Positions 52,201 through 59,857 of a stretch of 64,000 nucleotides of DNA are shown piece after piece. The notes beneath the pieces were generated by a model that was not told the DNA's origin, searched no databases, and saw only the letters and a program-made list of their open reading frames with translations. This stretch comes from CAZVFX01 sp964626565 (lineage in GTDB: Bacteria > Myxococcota_A > UBA9042 > CAIXZC01). Positions within the stretch are counted from its first letter, which is position 1, and each line of letters begins with the position of its first letter. Position numbers and translations under genes: made by a program. The stretch lies in contig CAZVFX010000015.1 of NCBI GenBank assembly GCA_964626565.1, positions 18,855 through 82,854 on the forward strand, read 5' to 3'.

Positions 52201-55200
52201 ACTGCTCCGCCTGGCCTCTCACCTGCTCCAGCTTGTTAAGGGAATCCTGCAACTCCTTCTCACGCTGTTCCAACCGCTTCCTGGTGCCCTCAGCCCGGGC
52301 CTTGGCCACGGATGCCTCACGCACCGACTCCCGGTGGCTTCCCTTGTTGTGGGCCACTTCCTGACGCTGCTTTTCGAGCTCCTCACGCATCTGCTCCAGC
52401 CGGGCCGCCAGTTCCTCACGCTTGCCCTTTTCCTTCTGAGCCAGCACGATGGCCTCTTCATGCTTGCGGCGCCAAGCGCTGGCCTCGTCTTCTTTGCTCT
52501 CGATCTCCCCGGCCAGACGGGTAAGATCCTGCTGCTTGATGGCCAACTGCTTGGTCATGTCTTTAACCTTGGCCCGCGCCGTCCTAAGCTCGCCCTCAAG
52601 CTGCTGCTTATCCGTCTTCTCCGCCGTAATCCGGCTCTGCAGGTCGTCCTGCTTTCGACCCAGCGAATCCGCATCCTTCTTGAGCCGCGCAAGCTGGTCT
52701 TGCAGGTTCGACTTCCGGCTTGTGGTTTCAGCCAGTTTCGACTCTGACTTGGAAATCTTCTGCTGCAACTTGGCCAGGGCGCGGTCTTTCTTGCGCTCTT
52801 CCGACTTCAATTTGCCCAGCCGCTGCTCGTGCTTCTTCTTCAAACTTCTAAGCTCTTTGCTCTCCTGAGAGAGGTTCTTTTCAAGTTTGACCAACTGCTT
52901 CCGGGCCGTGCTACGGTCCGCACTGATCTTCTTCAGTTCGTCCCGAGCGCCCGCATAAGCTCCCTCAAGGTTGCGAATCTTCTCTTCCGCCCGGGCCAGC
53001 TTATCGGCCAACAGGTTTCGGGATTCTTCCCCCGTGGCCACGCTCGCCGACATGCGGTCCAAACGCTTCTCCAGCTTGGCCCGCTGTCCTTCGAGCTTCG
53101 CCTGCTCGCGGGTGGTATCCTTCAACTTGCTCTTGAGATTGGCCACCTGCTGCCGCTCTTTGCGGGAGAGCTTCACCAACTTCTCGTTCTCACTCAAGAC
53201 CTGATCGTAATTGCCGGCCATAGCCGCCAGCTTCGATTCCCGCTGGTTGAGCTCGTTTTGCAGCTTGCGTGCGCTATCCTCTTTCTCACGAACCTGGTTC
53301 TTAAGGTCCCCGGCGAGGTTCTTCAGCTTCTCATATTTGCCCTTGAGCCACTGAACGTCTTGCTTGCGAGCCTCCAGCTTGCGCTGCAGATTCTCCACTT
53401 TCTTTTCGTTCTGGGTGGCCTTCTCCGTTACCCGGGCGTAGTCGGATTCGAGTTGCTCGAGCTGGCGCTGGACGTCGCCCAGCCGCCTCTCTTTTTCGGC
53501 CAACACTTTTTCGCGTGCGGCGAGGTCTGTCTGCAAGCGCTCGACCTTCAGGTTGTCGGCAGCCTTGCGGCCCTTCTCCAGTTGCGTCAGTTCCTGGCGC
53601 AGGCGTGCGATCTTCTCCTCTTCCTGCTTGCGCACGGCTACCGCCCGCCTCAGGCTCTCCTTTTCTAATTCGAGCTGCGCCTGCAGTTGGTCCACTCCGC
53701 TCTTCTGCTGCTGGAGTTGCCCTTCTACCTGCTCCAATTCGACGTATTTCTCCTTCCGCTCGGACAGCAGCTGCTCGACGTGGCGCTTCTGTTCTTCCCA
53801 CGCCTTGTTGAGCTTACGGATCTGGGACTCCACCTTGGCCCTGTCCTGCACCGTCGCCGAGAGCTTCTCCTGCTCGGCCCGGCGCTCTGCGATCAATACC
53901 TCCAACTGCCGCCTTTCTTCTTCCACCGCGGCTGCCGTGCGGCGAGCCTCAGACAGAGCTTCCTCCGTGAAATTCTTCTCGCGCTCGGCCCGCCGCCGCT
54001 CCAACTCCTTCTGGGCAGCAACTGCTGCGGCCTTGATGCGCATCTCTTCCTGCCGGTTGGCTTCGGCCAGGGCGGCTTTTTGCTGATTGGCTTTGTCCAC
54101 CGCAGCGCGGGCAGCCTCCAACTTGCGGTTCAGCGCTTCAACCTTGTTGCGGGTTGCCTGCTCCAGTTCCTCTTGTTTGCGGCGCTCCGCCTCAACCGCC
54201 TTCTTCAAATCCCGCTCTTTCGCAGCAGCTTCCTTCAAAGCCTGAAGCCGCGCCATCTCAGCAGATTCTTCCTTTGCGACCCGCTCCCGCAAGACAGACT
54301 TCTTCTCGGCCTCCAAACGGGCTATTTCCTCCGCCAACTCCTCCTTCTGCTTCTCCAAGGCCACCTTGCGCTGCTGAGCCAGCTTAATCTCCAACTGAGC
54401 GGCCTTCGAATCAGCGTTCTTCTTCAACTCGTTGTTGAGGCTTGCGATGTTGCCGTTCTCTTTTTCCAGCTTCGCAGCAAGGGCTTCTTCCTGCTGCCGG
54501 GCCTGACGGGCTGAAGCCAGCCGGGCTTCCTCGGCCTCACGGCCTTGGCTGGCGATCTGGGCTTTGCGCTCTTCCTCTTGGCGGGCGCGGGCCAGAGCTT
54601 CTTTTCGCTCGGCCTCGAGCTTAGCCTGGAGCTTGAGCAGTTTCAGCCTGTCTTCTTCGGCTGCAGTGGCTGACTTCGCGGCAGCCGTGAGTTCTTCGGC
54701 TCGCTTGCGCTCTTCCTCAACCGCTTCCTTGGCCTGACGGGCCAACGCAGCAGCCTTCTCGAAAGCAGCCTGCTTGCTCTGCTCCGCCGCAGCCGCTTCC
54801 TTGGCCGCCTGGCGGGCTTCCTCGAGCCTCTGCTTCTCCTGTCTGAGCGCCTCTACCTTCTCCGCATCCAACTGCGCCAGCTTCTCCAGAGCTGCTCGCT
54901 CTTCCTGGGCCTTAGCCTTGGCCTGCTCGACCAGGTCCTTCTCTTCCAAAGCCTGGTGACGTGCCTGCTCAGCCTCCCGCTTCAACTGCTCCGCCCGAAC
55001 CCTGGCCTCTTCCAACTGGCTGCGAAGCTTGTCCTCTTCCTGCCGCTTGGTCCGGGCAAGGTTCGCCAACTCCTCTTCCTTCGCCCGAGCCTGCTTCAAG
55101 TCTTCGAGCAAGCCGCGCTCGCGCGCGACAGCCGCTTCGAGCTGCTGGATCTCGTGGTCGTCCTTCCGCGCGGCCTTACGACCTTCGCCGTCAACCACCA

Positions 55201-55576
55201 CCAGGATGTCGTTCCCCCGGGCGGACACATCATACGGAGCGTCCTGCTCAAAAGTGATGATGACCCTGGCGAATTCTGAACTTGCCTTGTTGTACTCGAT
55301 GGTGCCAATCTGGGCCACAACGCCGTTGAACACCTCCACCGTCCCGTCGACGGAAGAGATATCCCCGGACGCGACATCAATAAACAGGCGAGGCGGATCG
55401 GTCAGCCTGAAAACATTGAAAGTAGGCGTCCTGCTCCCCGTTATCCTGATTAGAGTTGCGGCCGGTTCCTCCGCCACGGTTATCTGCTTCAGCTTGTTCC
55501 GCCCGGAAGCGGCAAGAGCCTCCCCCGTCACAAAGAGAAGCATCACAATGGCGAAAAGAATGGTGGTCCTTTTCAT
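49238..55576 (-). CDS. pilQ: Type IV pilus secretin PilQ with a giant coiled-coil insertion
   Basis: The start is the ATG ending at 55576 after GAGGTGAGG, giving 2112 aa with a signal peptide (EALAAS); ordinary PilQ is 450-900 aa. Residues about 28-130 are an AMIN domain (RLFIDVASG, FARVIITFEQ). Residues about 140-1480 are an unbroken Glu/Lys/Ala/Arg/Leu-rich coiled coil. A second AMIN-like domain follows at about 1495-1600, then a Gly-rich linker. Next come the STN domain (INLSIKDADIQHVLAFLARVGGVNIVTSDGVKG, about 1682-1755), an N1 domain (about 1768-1842) and the secretin barrel (about 1900-2105), ending with GDTTVIGGIYT, PFFADLPLVGPLF and LLIFVTPRIV. It forms the outer-membrane gate for type IV pili. 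It lies upstream of aroC-aroKB; pilMNOP are not adjacent. Confidence 0.9.
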   Translation of the reverse strand: MKRTTILFAIVMLLFVTGEALAASGRNKLKQITVAEEPAATLIRITGSRTPTFNVFRLTDPPRLFIDVASGDISSVDGTVEVFNGVVAQIGTIEYNKASSEFARVIITFEQDAPYDVSARGNDILVVVDGEGRKAARKDDHEIQQLEAAVARERGLLEDLKQARAKEEELANLARTKRQEEDKLRSQLEEARVRAEQLKREAEQARHQALEEKDLVEQAKAKAQEERAALEKLAQLDAEKVEALRQEKQRLEEARQAAKEAAAAEQSKQAAFEKAAALARQAKEAVEEERKRAEELTAAAKSATAAEEDRLKLLKLQAKLEAERKEALARARQEEERKAQIASQGREAEEARLASARQARQQEEALAAKLEKENGNIASLNNELKKNADSKAAQLEIKLAQQRKVALEKQKEELAEEIARLEAEKKSVLRERVAKEESAEMARLQALKEAAAKERDLKKAVEAERRKQEELEQATRNKVEALNRKLEAARAAVDKANQQKAALAEANRQEEMRIKAAAVAAQKELERRRAEREKNFTEEALSEARRTAAAVEEERRQLEVLIAERRAEQEKLSATVQDRAKVESQIRKLNKAWEEQKRHVEQLLSERKEKYVELEQVEGQLQQQKSGVDQLQAQLELEKESLRRAVAVRKQEEEKIARLRQELTQLEKGRKAADNLKVERLQTDLAAREKVLAEKERRLGDVQRQLEQLESDYARVTEKATQNEKKVENLQRKLEARKQDVQWLKGKYEKLKNLAGDLKNQVREKEDSARKLQNELNQRESKLAAMAGNYDQVLSENEKLVKLSRKERQQVANLKSKLKDTTREQAKLEGQRAKLEKRLDRMSASVATGEESRNLLADKLARAEEKIRNLEGAYAGARDELKKISADRSTARKQLVKLEKNLSQESKELRSLKKKHEQRLGKLKSEERKKDRALAKLQQKISKSESKLAETTSRKSNLQDQLARLKKDADSLGRKQDDLQSRITAEKTDKQQLEGELRTARAKVKDMTKQLAIKQQDLTRLAGEIESKEDEASAWRRKHEEAIVLAQKEKGKREELAARLEQMREELEKQRQEVAHNKGSHRESVREASVAKARAEGTRKRLEQREKELQDSLNKLEQVRGQAEQWKGKYTQLEESLSEVRKELTQKSAEGEAAKSKAKRLEEELALARNVASKVGEYENELKKARAKVGRLENAAGSDVKKLERVLADKERLEAELAKAGNNAEQIAKLEGQIKAVSAAAERSVELEKQLAETKQRLSEARRQAVKKDAGAGAVKQARELAARVTELEAQLEQGRKSANTIRALKAELVQARTQAKKAGSADKAKQARLEEYRVKAEKLEKRVSQLEAARQETVSLKGKLAEARKLKARQAELEKELADARNMSQRQSEELASARAASRKQTEEFQRLAAQKDEETRRAAILEAELAAARSQAGKLESELAQAQSSRADPALHKRLVNELEDKEKEVARLKADAERAYKEASASAVAASPGKKAGLVGVDFDEKGKNSFVRLKTSGKPGYRVVQKSPTEYTLVLEDSSILPVLERTLDTSDFDGPVASVSSYRSPTSSDTVVSVVLDRPANNRVLPGQSGLVWTFSESGTAVADAGGPAAPVRKARKVAVYPEGVGAAGGQDMGGAAAGVAPLSVGGGAQGGLSVGGSGGPSPFAVLNPRPGKKKKKYTGRRINLSIKDADIQHVLAFLARVGGVNIVTSDGVKGKVSFYLEDVAWDLALDMILKASGLDYIKEEGIYRVAPVETIQKEYEMELEKKKKLTELKQLQVKLIPVNYANAPDLVKQIQGKILSPKGSVGVDTRTNTLIIKDIEEHVVAIEDLVKRLDAQTPQVLIESRIVEASRDYTKDLGIQWGGYGIMAPSLGNQTGLIFPSSVGVAGGASDAASMTNGLFTPVNPNYAVNLPAPAGQGAGGAIGMTFGSIGGAANLAIRLSAAEEEGTVKIISAPKVSTIDNNKAIIQQGISFPVSVVSAQGVNTQFFDAQLKMEVVPHVTQDGNIMLKIDISKNEPDFSQTGANGNPTIRKKEVHTELLLRDGDTTVIGGIYTRNMSQSNKRVPFFADLPLVGPLFQSAGEADKRSELLIFVTPRIVNRQASKIKTDME

Positions 55577-55688
55577 CGTCCTCACCTCGACTGTTGCGGC
55601 CCTCGGCATACCTAGCGCGGACCAGCATCAAGTCTAAACCCGGTTCAAAAAGGGGGCAAAAAAGTGACCAGTACGTCGAAAGAGAGGG

Positions 55689-56108
55689 CTAAACCTGGTT
55701 GGTTACCACCATGATGCAAGCGTCGTAGACCACGTTGGTGAAGTATGTGCGAGCAATCTGAATCGTTTCTTCATCGTAGGAACCATCCTGGAACCAAACA
55801 GCACCGACGTCAAGTTCCTTGATCGCCTCCAGCACCGTCTTCGATACCGCTGGAGGAACTACGAAATTAACCAGGGCAACGGGCCCCACAACGTCGGGAA
55901 CCGAGGGGTAGGCGACAAGCCCCTCAACCTCGGGTTCCTTCGGATTGACGGGAACCACCGGGTAGCCCTTGGACACCAGGTTCTTCACGATCTTGTTGCC
56001 GTATTTGTCGGGATTGGTGGAAGCCCCAAGCACCACAATGCGGTCGTCCTCTCCCTTGCGCCTCAACACGTCAACAACGGCATCCGGTATGTTTACGAAT
56101 TGTCCCAT
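55689..56108 (-). CDS. CoA-binding (YccU-type) protein
   Basis: 139 aa with a Rossmann-like fold: VVLGASTNPDKYGNKIVKNLVSKGYPVVPVNPKEPEVEG is the nucleotide-binding start of the CoA-binding_2 family, and VWFQDGSYDEE matches the WxQxG part. The family binds CoA in vitro, but its role is unclear. It follows the Rrf2 gene by 9 bp on the same strand and probably shares its transcript, so the regulator may control it. Confidence 0.88.
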   Translation of the reverse strand: MGQFVNIPDAVVDVLRRKGEDDRIVVLGASTNPDKYGNKIVKNLVSKGYPVVPVNPKEPEVEGLVAYPSVPDVVGPVALVNFVVPPAVSKTVLEAIKELDVGAVWFQDGSYDEETIQIARTYFTNVVYDACIMVVTNQV

Positions 56109-56117
56109 GAGTCTCCT

Positions 56118-56552
56118 CTAGCGCGCATCGCCCGGCAATTCGGGCGTCCAGCCGAAAGCCACCAGATCGGTAATTGAGGTGCTCGCCAGTTCAGCATAAA
56201 AAGCGCGGGTGGCCCTGTTGATAGTGTTGCAAATCGGGCAGGCGCGCTCGTTGAAGCACTCGCGCTCCTCGTGAAGGCAGGTGAACATGTCGTCCCCCCC
56301 CTCGCACGCGATGACGATGTCGGCCAGAGTTATCTCCTCGGGAGCACGCCGCAATCGGTAGCCACCCTTCTTGCCCTTCCTAGAAGCCAGAATCCGCGCA
56401 GCCACCAACCGTTTCAGCACCTTGATGAGATAGGTCTCCGAAACGCTTATGCTCCTCGCCACCAGGGAGGAAAGAACCGGCTCACCGGTGCCCACTACTG
56501 CCAGGAACCATACAGCATGAATGCCCATCTCACTGGACATCGTAAGCTTCAT
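56118..56552 (-). CDS. Rrf2 family transcriptional regulator
   Basis: 144 aa with ATAGGAGGGAAAT directly before the ATG. Residues 1-75 are the winged helix (SVSETYLIKVLKRLVAARIL and the KGKKGGYRL wing). Four or five Cys lie at about residues 95-115 (FTC, ECF, ACPIC), a possible iron-sulfur site arranged differently from the other Rrf2 protein at 40994-41437. The linked CoA-binding gene suggests a redox or metabolic target, but this is inference. Confidence 0.85.
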   Translation of the reverse strand: MKLTMSSEMGIHAVWFLAVVGTGEPVLSSLVARSISVSETYLIKVLKRLVAARILASRKGKKGGYRLRRAPEEITLADIVIACEGGDDMFTCLHEERECFNERACPICNTINRATRAFYAELASTSITDLVAFGWTPELPGDAR

Positions 56553-56599
56553 ATTTCCCTCCTATCAGGGCCATTCAGGCGACGAGCAGCCAACAACCT

Positions 56600-56629
56600 A
56601 TAATTGGACACCACAGATCTCTTAGTCAA
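56600..56629 (-). promoter_or_regulatory. Candidate promoter of the Rrf2/CoA-binding operon
   Basis: On the minus strand, TTGACT (56624-56629) and AATTAT (56600-56605) with an 18-bp spacer. The TTGACTAAGAG run at the -35 is reminiscent of Rrf2 target sites, which would allow autoregulation. It lies in the divergent region shared with the 183-aa lipoprotein gene. Confidence 0.4.
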
Positions 56630-56733
56630 GAGTTTTTAAGATCCTTGGGGAGCTCTCCTAAAGTTCCTCCGTGTGGGTCCGTTAGCTAAGATGTTCTGAC
56701 AATCAGAGCAACATGAAATTGAGGATAAGCAAA

Positions 56734-57285
56734 ATGAAAAATATAGGACTGGCACTGGCAATCATAGGAGCGGCAAGCCTGGCAGGCTGCCTGGGAGGTC
56801 TCGAACTCGAGATCCCGGTAGCCACCAAGGTTGCCACCGTTGAAGGAAACGAAATACTTCACAAGGCGGATGCAAGACTGCACGGCGAGATTTTAGAACC
56901 GGCAAGAATCGACAGGCTCATGGGCGTAGACAGCGACAACATCGCTTCGATCAAGATGATGGACTTTCGGGTAGACACCGCCCCTGACGCAATTGAGGGG
57001 ATGGAAGACATCGACGACCTGGAGTTCGTCGAATCCATGGTGCTCTACGTACGGTCGGTCAGGGAAGACACCACCCTCCCCGACATCGCGGTAGGATGGT
57101 ACTATCGGGAAGACAACCTCTCCGACGACCCGTTCAGCATCGAGTTTGAAGTTGACGACGACCTGGAATTGAAGCCTTACATCGACGAAGGATTTGAACT
57201 CTACTCCAAGAGCGTCGGCGGCGTACCGGCCGACGATGTAGCCGTACAGGGCTTCGCAAGTTTCCTCGCCATCCCCTTCAACTAG
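56734..57285 (+). CDS. Lipoprotein of unknown function, 183 aa
   Basis: I prefer the ATG at 56734 (GAGG about 14 bases upstream) over one 21 bp earlier, which has no Shine-Dalgarno. The signal peptide has lipobox LAGC followed by Leu. The mature protein is acidic and reads as a beta-sandwich (EFVESMVLYVRSV, IAVGWYYRED, FSIEFEVDDDLEL). No family recognised. It ends 102 bp from the convergent slt gene. Confidence 0.65.
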   Translation: MKNIGLALAIIGAASLAGCLGGLELEIPVATKVATVEGNEILHKADARLHGEILEPARIDRLMGVDSDNIASIKMMDFRVDTAPDAIEGMEDIDDLEFVESMVLYVRSVREDTTLPDIAVGWYYREDNLSDDPFSIEFEVDDDLELKPYIDEGFELYSKSVGGVPADDVAVQGFASFLAIPFN

Positions 57286-57387
57286 GCCATCACCCGGCAC
57301 GGTTCATCCTGGAAGCTCCACAGCCCTTTCTTCTTGGATCCTTAAAAGATCTTACCCGTTCGTGAATCCCAAAAATGCCGATCGGCC

Positions 57388-59697
57388 CTACTTCTTCTTC
57401 CCCTTCTTCTTCTTTCTCCTCTTCTTCTTCTTCTTCTTGGGCTTCTGCTTCGGGAATTCAAGGTCGAACGGCACGGCCCCGTCTTTGTCGCCATACAGGT
57501 ACTGGTAGGTCCACGCCGACGAAAGTACACGCTTGGTGTAACGGCGGGTCTGGTCGTACGGAATGGTCTCTACAAATTCGTCGATCCGACGGTTGCGCAC
57601 TCTGGCCAGCGTCTTCAACACACCGCCGGGACCCGAGTTGTAACCGGCTACAGTCAGAACCCGGTGATTGAAACGGCCGAAAAGGTACTTGAGATACCTC
57701 ACCCCAAGGGAGATGTTGGTCTCCGGGTCCTTCAGCTTGCGGCGGGACATGTGACTCCCTTCGACCCATGTCGCGGTTTTCTGCAACAGTTGCATCAACC
57801 CCCAAGCGTGAGCGTAGGATTCGACCGTCGGGTTGAAACCGCTCTCCTCCCGCATCACCCCCTGGGCCAGCGACCACGGCACGCCGTGTATCTTGCCCTG
57901 TTTGACCGTCAGGTCACGATAAGCGTCGGGGTAGGCGACCCGCCACCAGCGCTCTCCGCTGCTGCCCGGATATGTGTATGCAAATTCCGGCACCTTACGC
58001 CTGAGCGTGTGATGGGAAGGCGAATAGGCGTGGGCCCGGTCGTAGAAGAAGGCGGAGAGGAGCAGTCCACCGGGGTCACCGTCGGCCTCGGGGGTCCCCA
58101 GTACCGCCTCCAGCTCCTCCCTCGCTTCATCGAGAAGCTCGAGACTCAGCAGGTGCAGCGCGGGAGCAAGGTCGCGGCCGGAGTCGGCCGCGGCGACGAC
58201 AACCTCATCGAGAGCGGGGAGAATAGGGGCGGACGCGGCCGCAAACGCGGCCATGGTCTTGTCGCCCAATCCCTTCTTTCGCTCCTCCAGACGAAGGTAC
58301 GATAACAACGCGTACCAACTGAGCGGATACGTCTCCAGCACTTCGGTGTAATATTGCAGCGCCTCCTTCTTCTTGCCCTGCAGATGGAGGGACCGCCCCG
58401 CCCAATAGAGCAACCGCCCGTTGGTGCGGTAATTCTGCCTCACCGGCAGCAGGGCGCGGTACTTCTCGGCCAGTTTGAAAGCCTCGGCATATTCACCTTC
58501 GAGGAAGTGGTGAAACACGGGAAACCAGGCCGCGTCAGGCGCCATGTCGCCCTGGGGAAAATCGGAGAACACCAGGTCTATCGCCCGCGCCAGTTTCTTA
58601 CCCTCTCCTTTGACAAAGTGCATACGTGCGGCGAGAACCAGCGCATCGTCGCAAAGGCTCGAATCCGGAAACTTCTTCACCAGCATCCGGGTCCACTTCT
58701 CCACCTTGCCGTGCCGGCCCGCCTTGCGCGCCGCGTCCACCCCGCGATAGAGAACGTCGGGCGTCAGGTGCGAACTACAGTTCTTCACGAAACTCTCAAA
58801 ATGAGGAATGCTGAGGGTTTCCTCCCGCTTGCGCGCAGTGGCCATGGCAGTAAGCCCCTGGGCCCGGCACCACATCTCACTCTTTTTGCGTGCCGCCTTC
58901 ATGAGCTTTTCGGTAATCTTCAGGCATCTACTGTGCCGATGACGACGGTAAAGTCGCTCGGCCCGGGCGAGTTTCTCCTCCGCCCTCAGCGACGCTTCCT
59001 TCTTGCGCCCACTTCGCCGGTACTGTTTGAGCAGTTTTTCCGCCTCCGCTGCCTGGCTGCGGGTCGGGTGTTTGCTCCATATTTCTTTGAGCAGAGCGAT
59101 CGCATCAGCATCCCTCTTCTGCGCCACCGCAACCTCCGCAGCCAGCAGTTTCAGCTCTGCTGACGATGGAAAGCGGATCAAATAGGCCGCCAGACAGCCC
59201 GCGGTTCCGGCGATGTCTTTTTGCTGCCACATCGCATTGCATTGCAATTCCAGCGCGGCCGCAGCCTTGGGCGACTCCGGACCCACCTGGGACAGTTCAC
59301 TTACGGCCTGACCGTACTCCCCGGCTGAAAAATAGTTGCTGCCCGCGTAGAAATGACACCAATGGGCAAGCTCCGGATAACTTGAGGCCAAGGCGGCAAA
59401 ACCTTTTGCAGCCCGGGGGTGATCGCCTGCATCCTGATGCATCTTGAAGAGGAGAAAGCGAGCCTTAGGGGCCAACTCCGGGGGCGAACCGGTCAAAACC
59501 TTGTTGAACAACTGAGCGGCCGCCTGGTATTTCCCATCCTCCCAAAACTGCCGGGCTGAGGCCAGATCGGAGTCCTGAGAATACACCGATTGAATCTGTT
59601 TCAGGAGATCGTCAGCCGACGACGCAGCGGCCGGATCCGCCGGCTGCGGCTGAAGCACCACGCCAGCGCTGAGATAGAGGAAAAGAATTACGTTCAT
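57388..59697 (-). CDS. slt: Soluble lytic murein transglycosylase with TPR-like superhelix and poly-Lys tail
   Basis: 769 aa with GGCAGGAGT before the ATG; a short signal sequence (VILFLYLSAGVVLQP) sends it to the periplasm. Residues about 25-560 are TPR-like helical pairs that form the U-shaped ring of Slt70-type enzymes. Residues about 600-740 are the SLT catalytic domain, with the catalytic Glu in GVMREESGFNP, then SYAHAWGLMQLLQKTA and AGYNSGPGGV. It cleaves the glycan strands of peptidoglycan. The C-terminus is odd: 17 of the last 20 residues are Lys or Arg, encoded by an AAG-type microsatellite (57388-57445). Confidence 0.9.
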   Translation of the reverse strand: MNVILFLYLSAGVVLQPQPADPAAASSADDLLKQIQSVYSQDSDLASARQFWEDGKYQAAAQLFNKVLTGSPPELAPKARFLLFKMHQDAGDHPRAAKGFAALASSYPELAHWCHFYAGSNYFSAGEYGQAVSELSQVGPESPKAAAALELQCNAMWQQKDIAGTAGCLAAYLIRFPSSAELKLLAAEVAVAQKRDADAIALLKEIWSKHPTRSQAAEAEKLLKQYRRSGRKKEASLRAEEKLARAERLYRRHRHSRCLKITEKLMKAARKKSEMWCRAQGLTAMATARKREETLSIPHFESFVKNCSSHLTPDVLYRGVDAARKAGRHGKVEKWTRMLVKKFPDSSLCDDALVLAARMHFVKGEGKKLARAIDLVFSDFPQGDMAPDAAWFPVFHHFLEGEYAEAFKLAEKYRALLPVRQNYRTNGRLLYWAGRSLHLQGKKKEALQYYTEVLETYPLSWYALLSYLRLEERKKGLGDKTMAAFAAASAPILPALDEVVVAAADSGRDLAPALHLLSLELLDEAREELEAVLGTPEADGDPGGLLLSAFFYDRAHAYSPSHHTLRRKVPEFAYTYPGSSGERWWRVAYPDAYRDLTVKQGKIHGVPWSLAQGVMREESGFNPTVESYAHAWGLMQLLQKTATWVEGSHMSRRKLKDPETNISLGVRYLKYLFGRFNHRVLTVAGYNSGPGGVLKTLARVRNRRIDEFVETIPYDQTRRYTKRVLSSAWTYQYLYGDKDGAVPFDLEFPKQKPKKKKKKRRKKKKGKKK

Positions 59698-59785
59698 CGT
59701 GACTCCTGCCTTGCCGCAAGAAGAGCTTCCGTCCCCATGTTACAGGAACTTCTCCGTCATACAAGTACGTCCCGGTAAAAGACCC

Positions 59786-59818
59786 TTGACAAAAGACTCA
59801 AATCTCCCAATATTTGGG
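59786..59818 (+). promoter_or_regulatory. Promoter of gap with an overlapping inverted repeat
   Basis: A perfect TTGACA (59786-59791) and AATATT (59809-59814) with a 17-bp spacer, 44 bp before the ATG. The inverted repeat CCCAA-TAT-TTGGG (59806-59818) covers the -10 and could be an operator. Confidence 0.5.
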
Positions 59819-59857
59819 GGGATTTTTACGAACTTCAACCTTGCGGGAGGAGATACC

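Noticed and set aside
57286..57387. Possible terminator between the 183-aa lipoprotein and slt (GGATCC and AGATCT words)
   Set aside because: The palindromes are short and do not form a stable stem followed by a T-tract.
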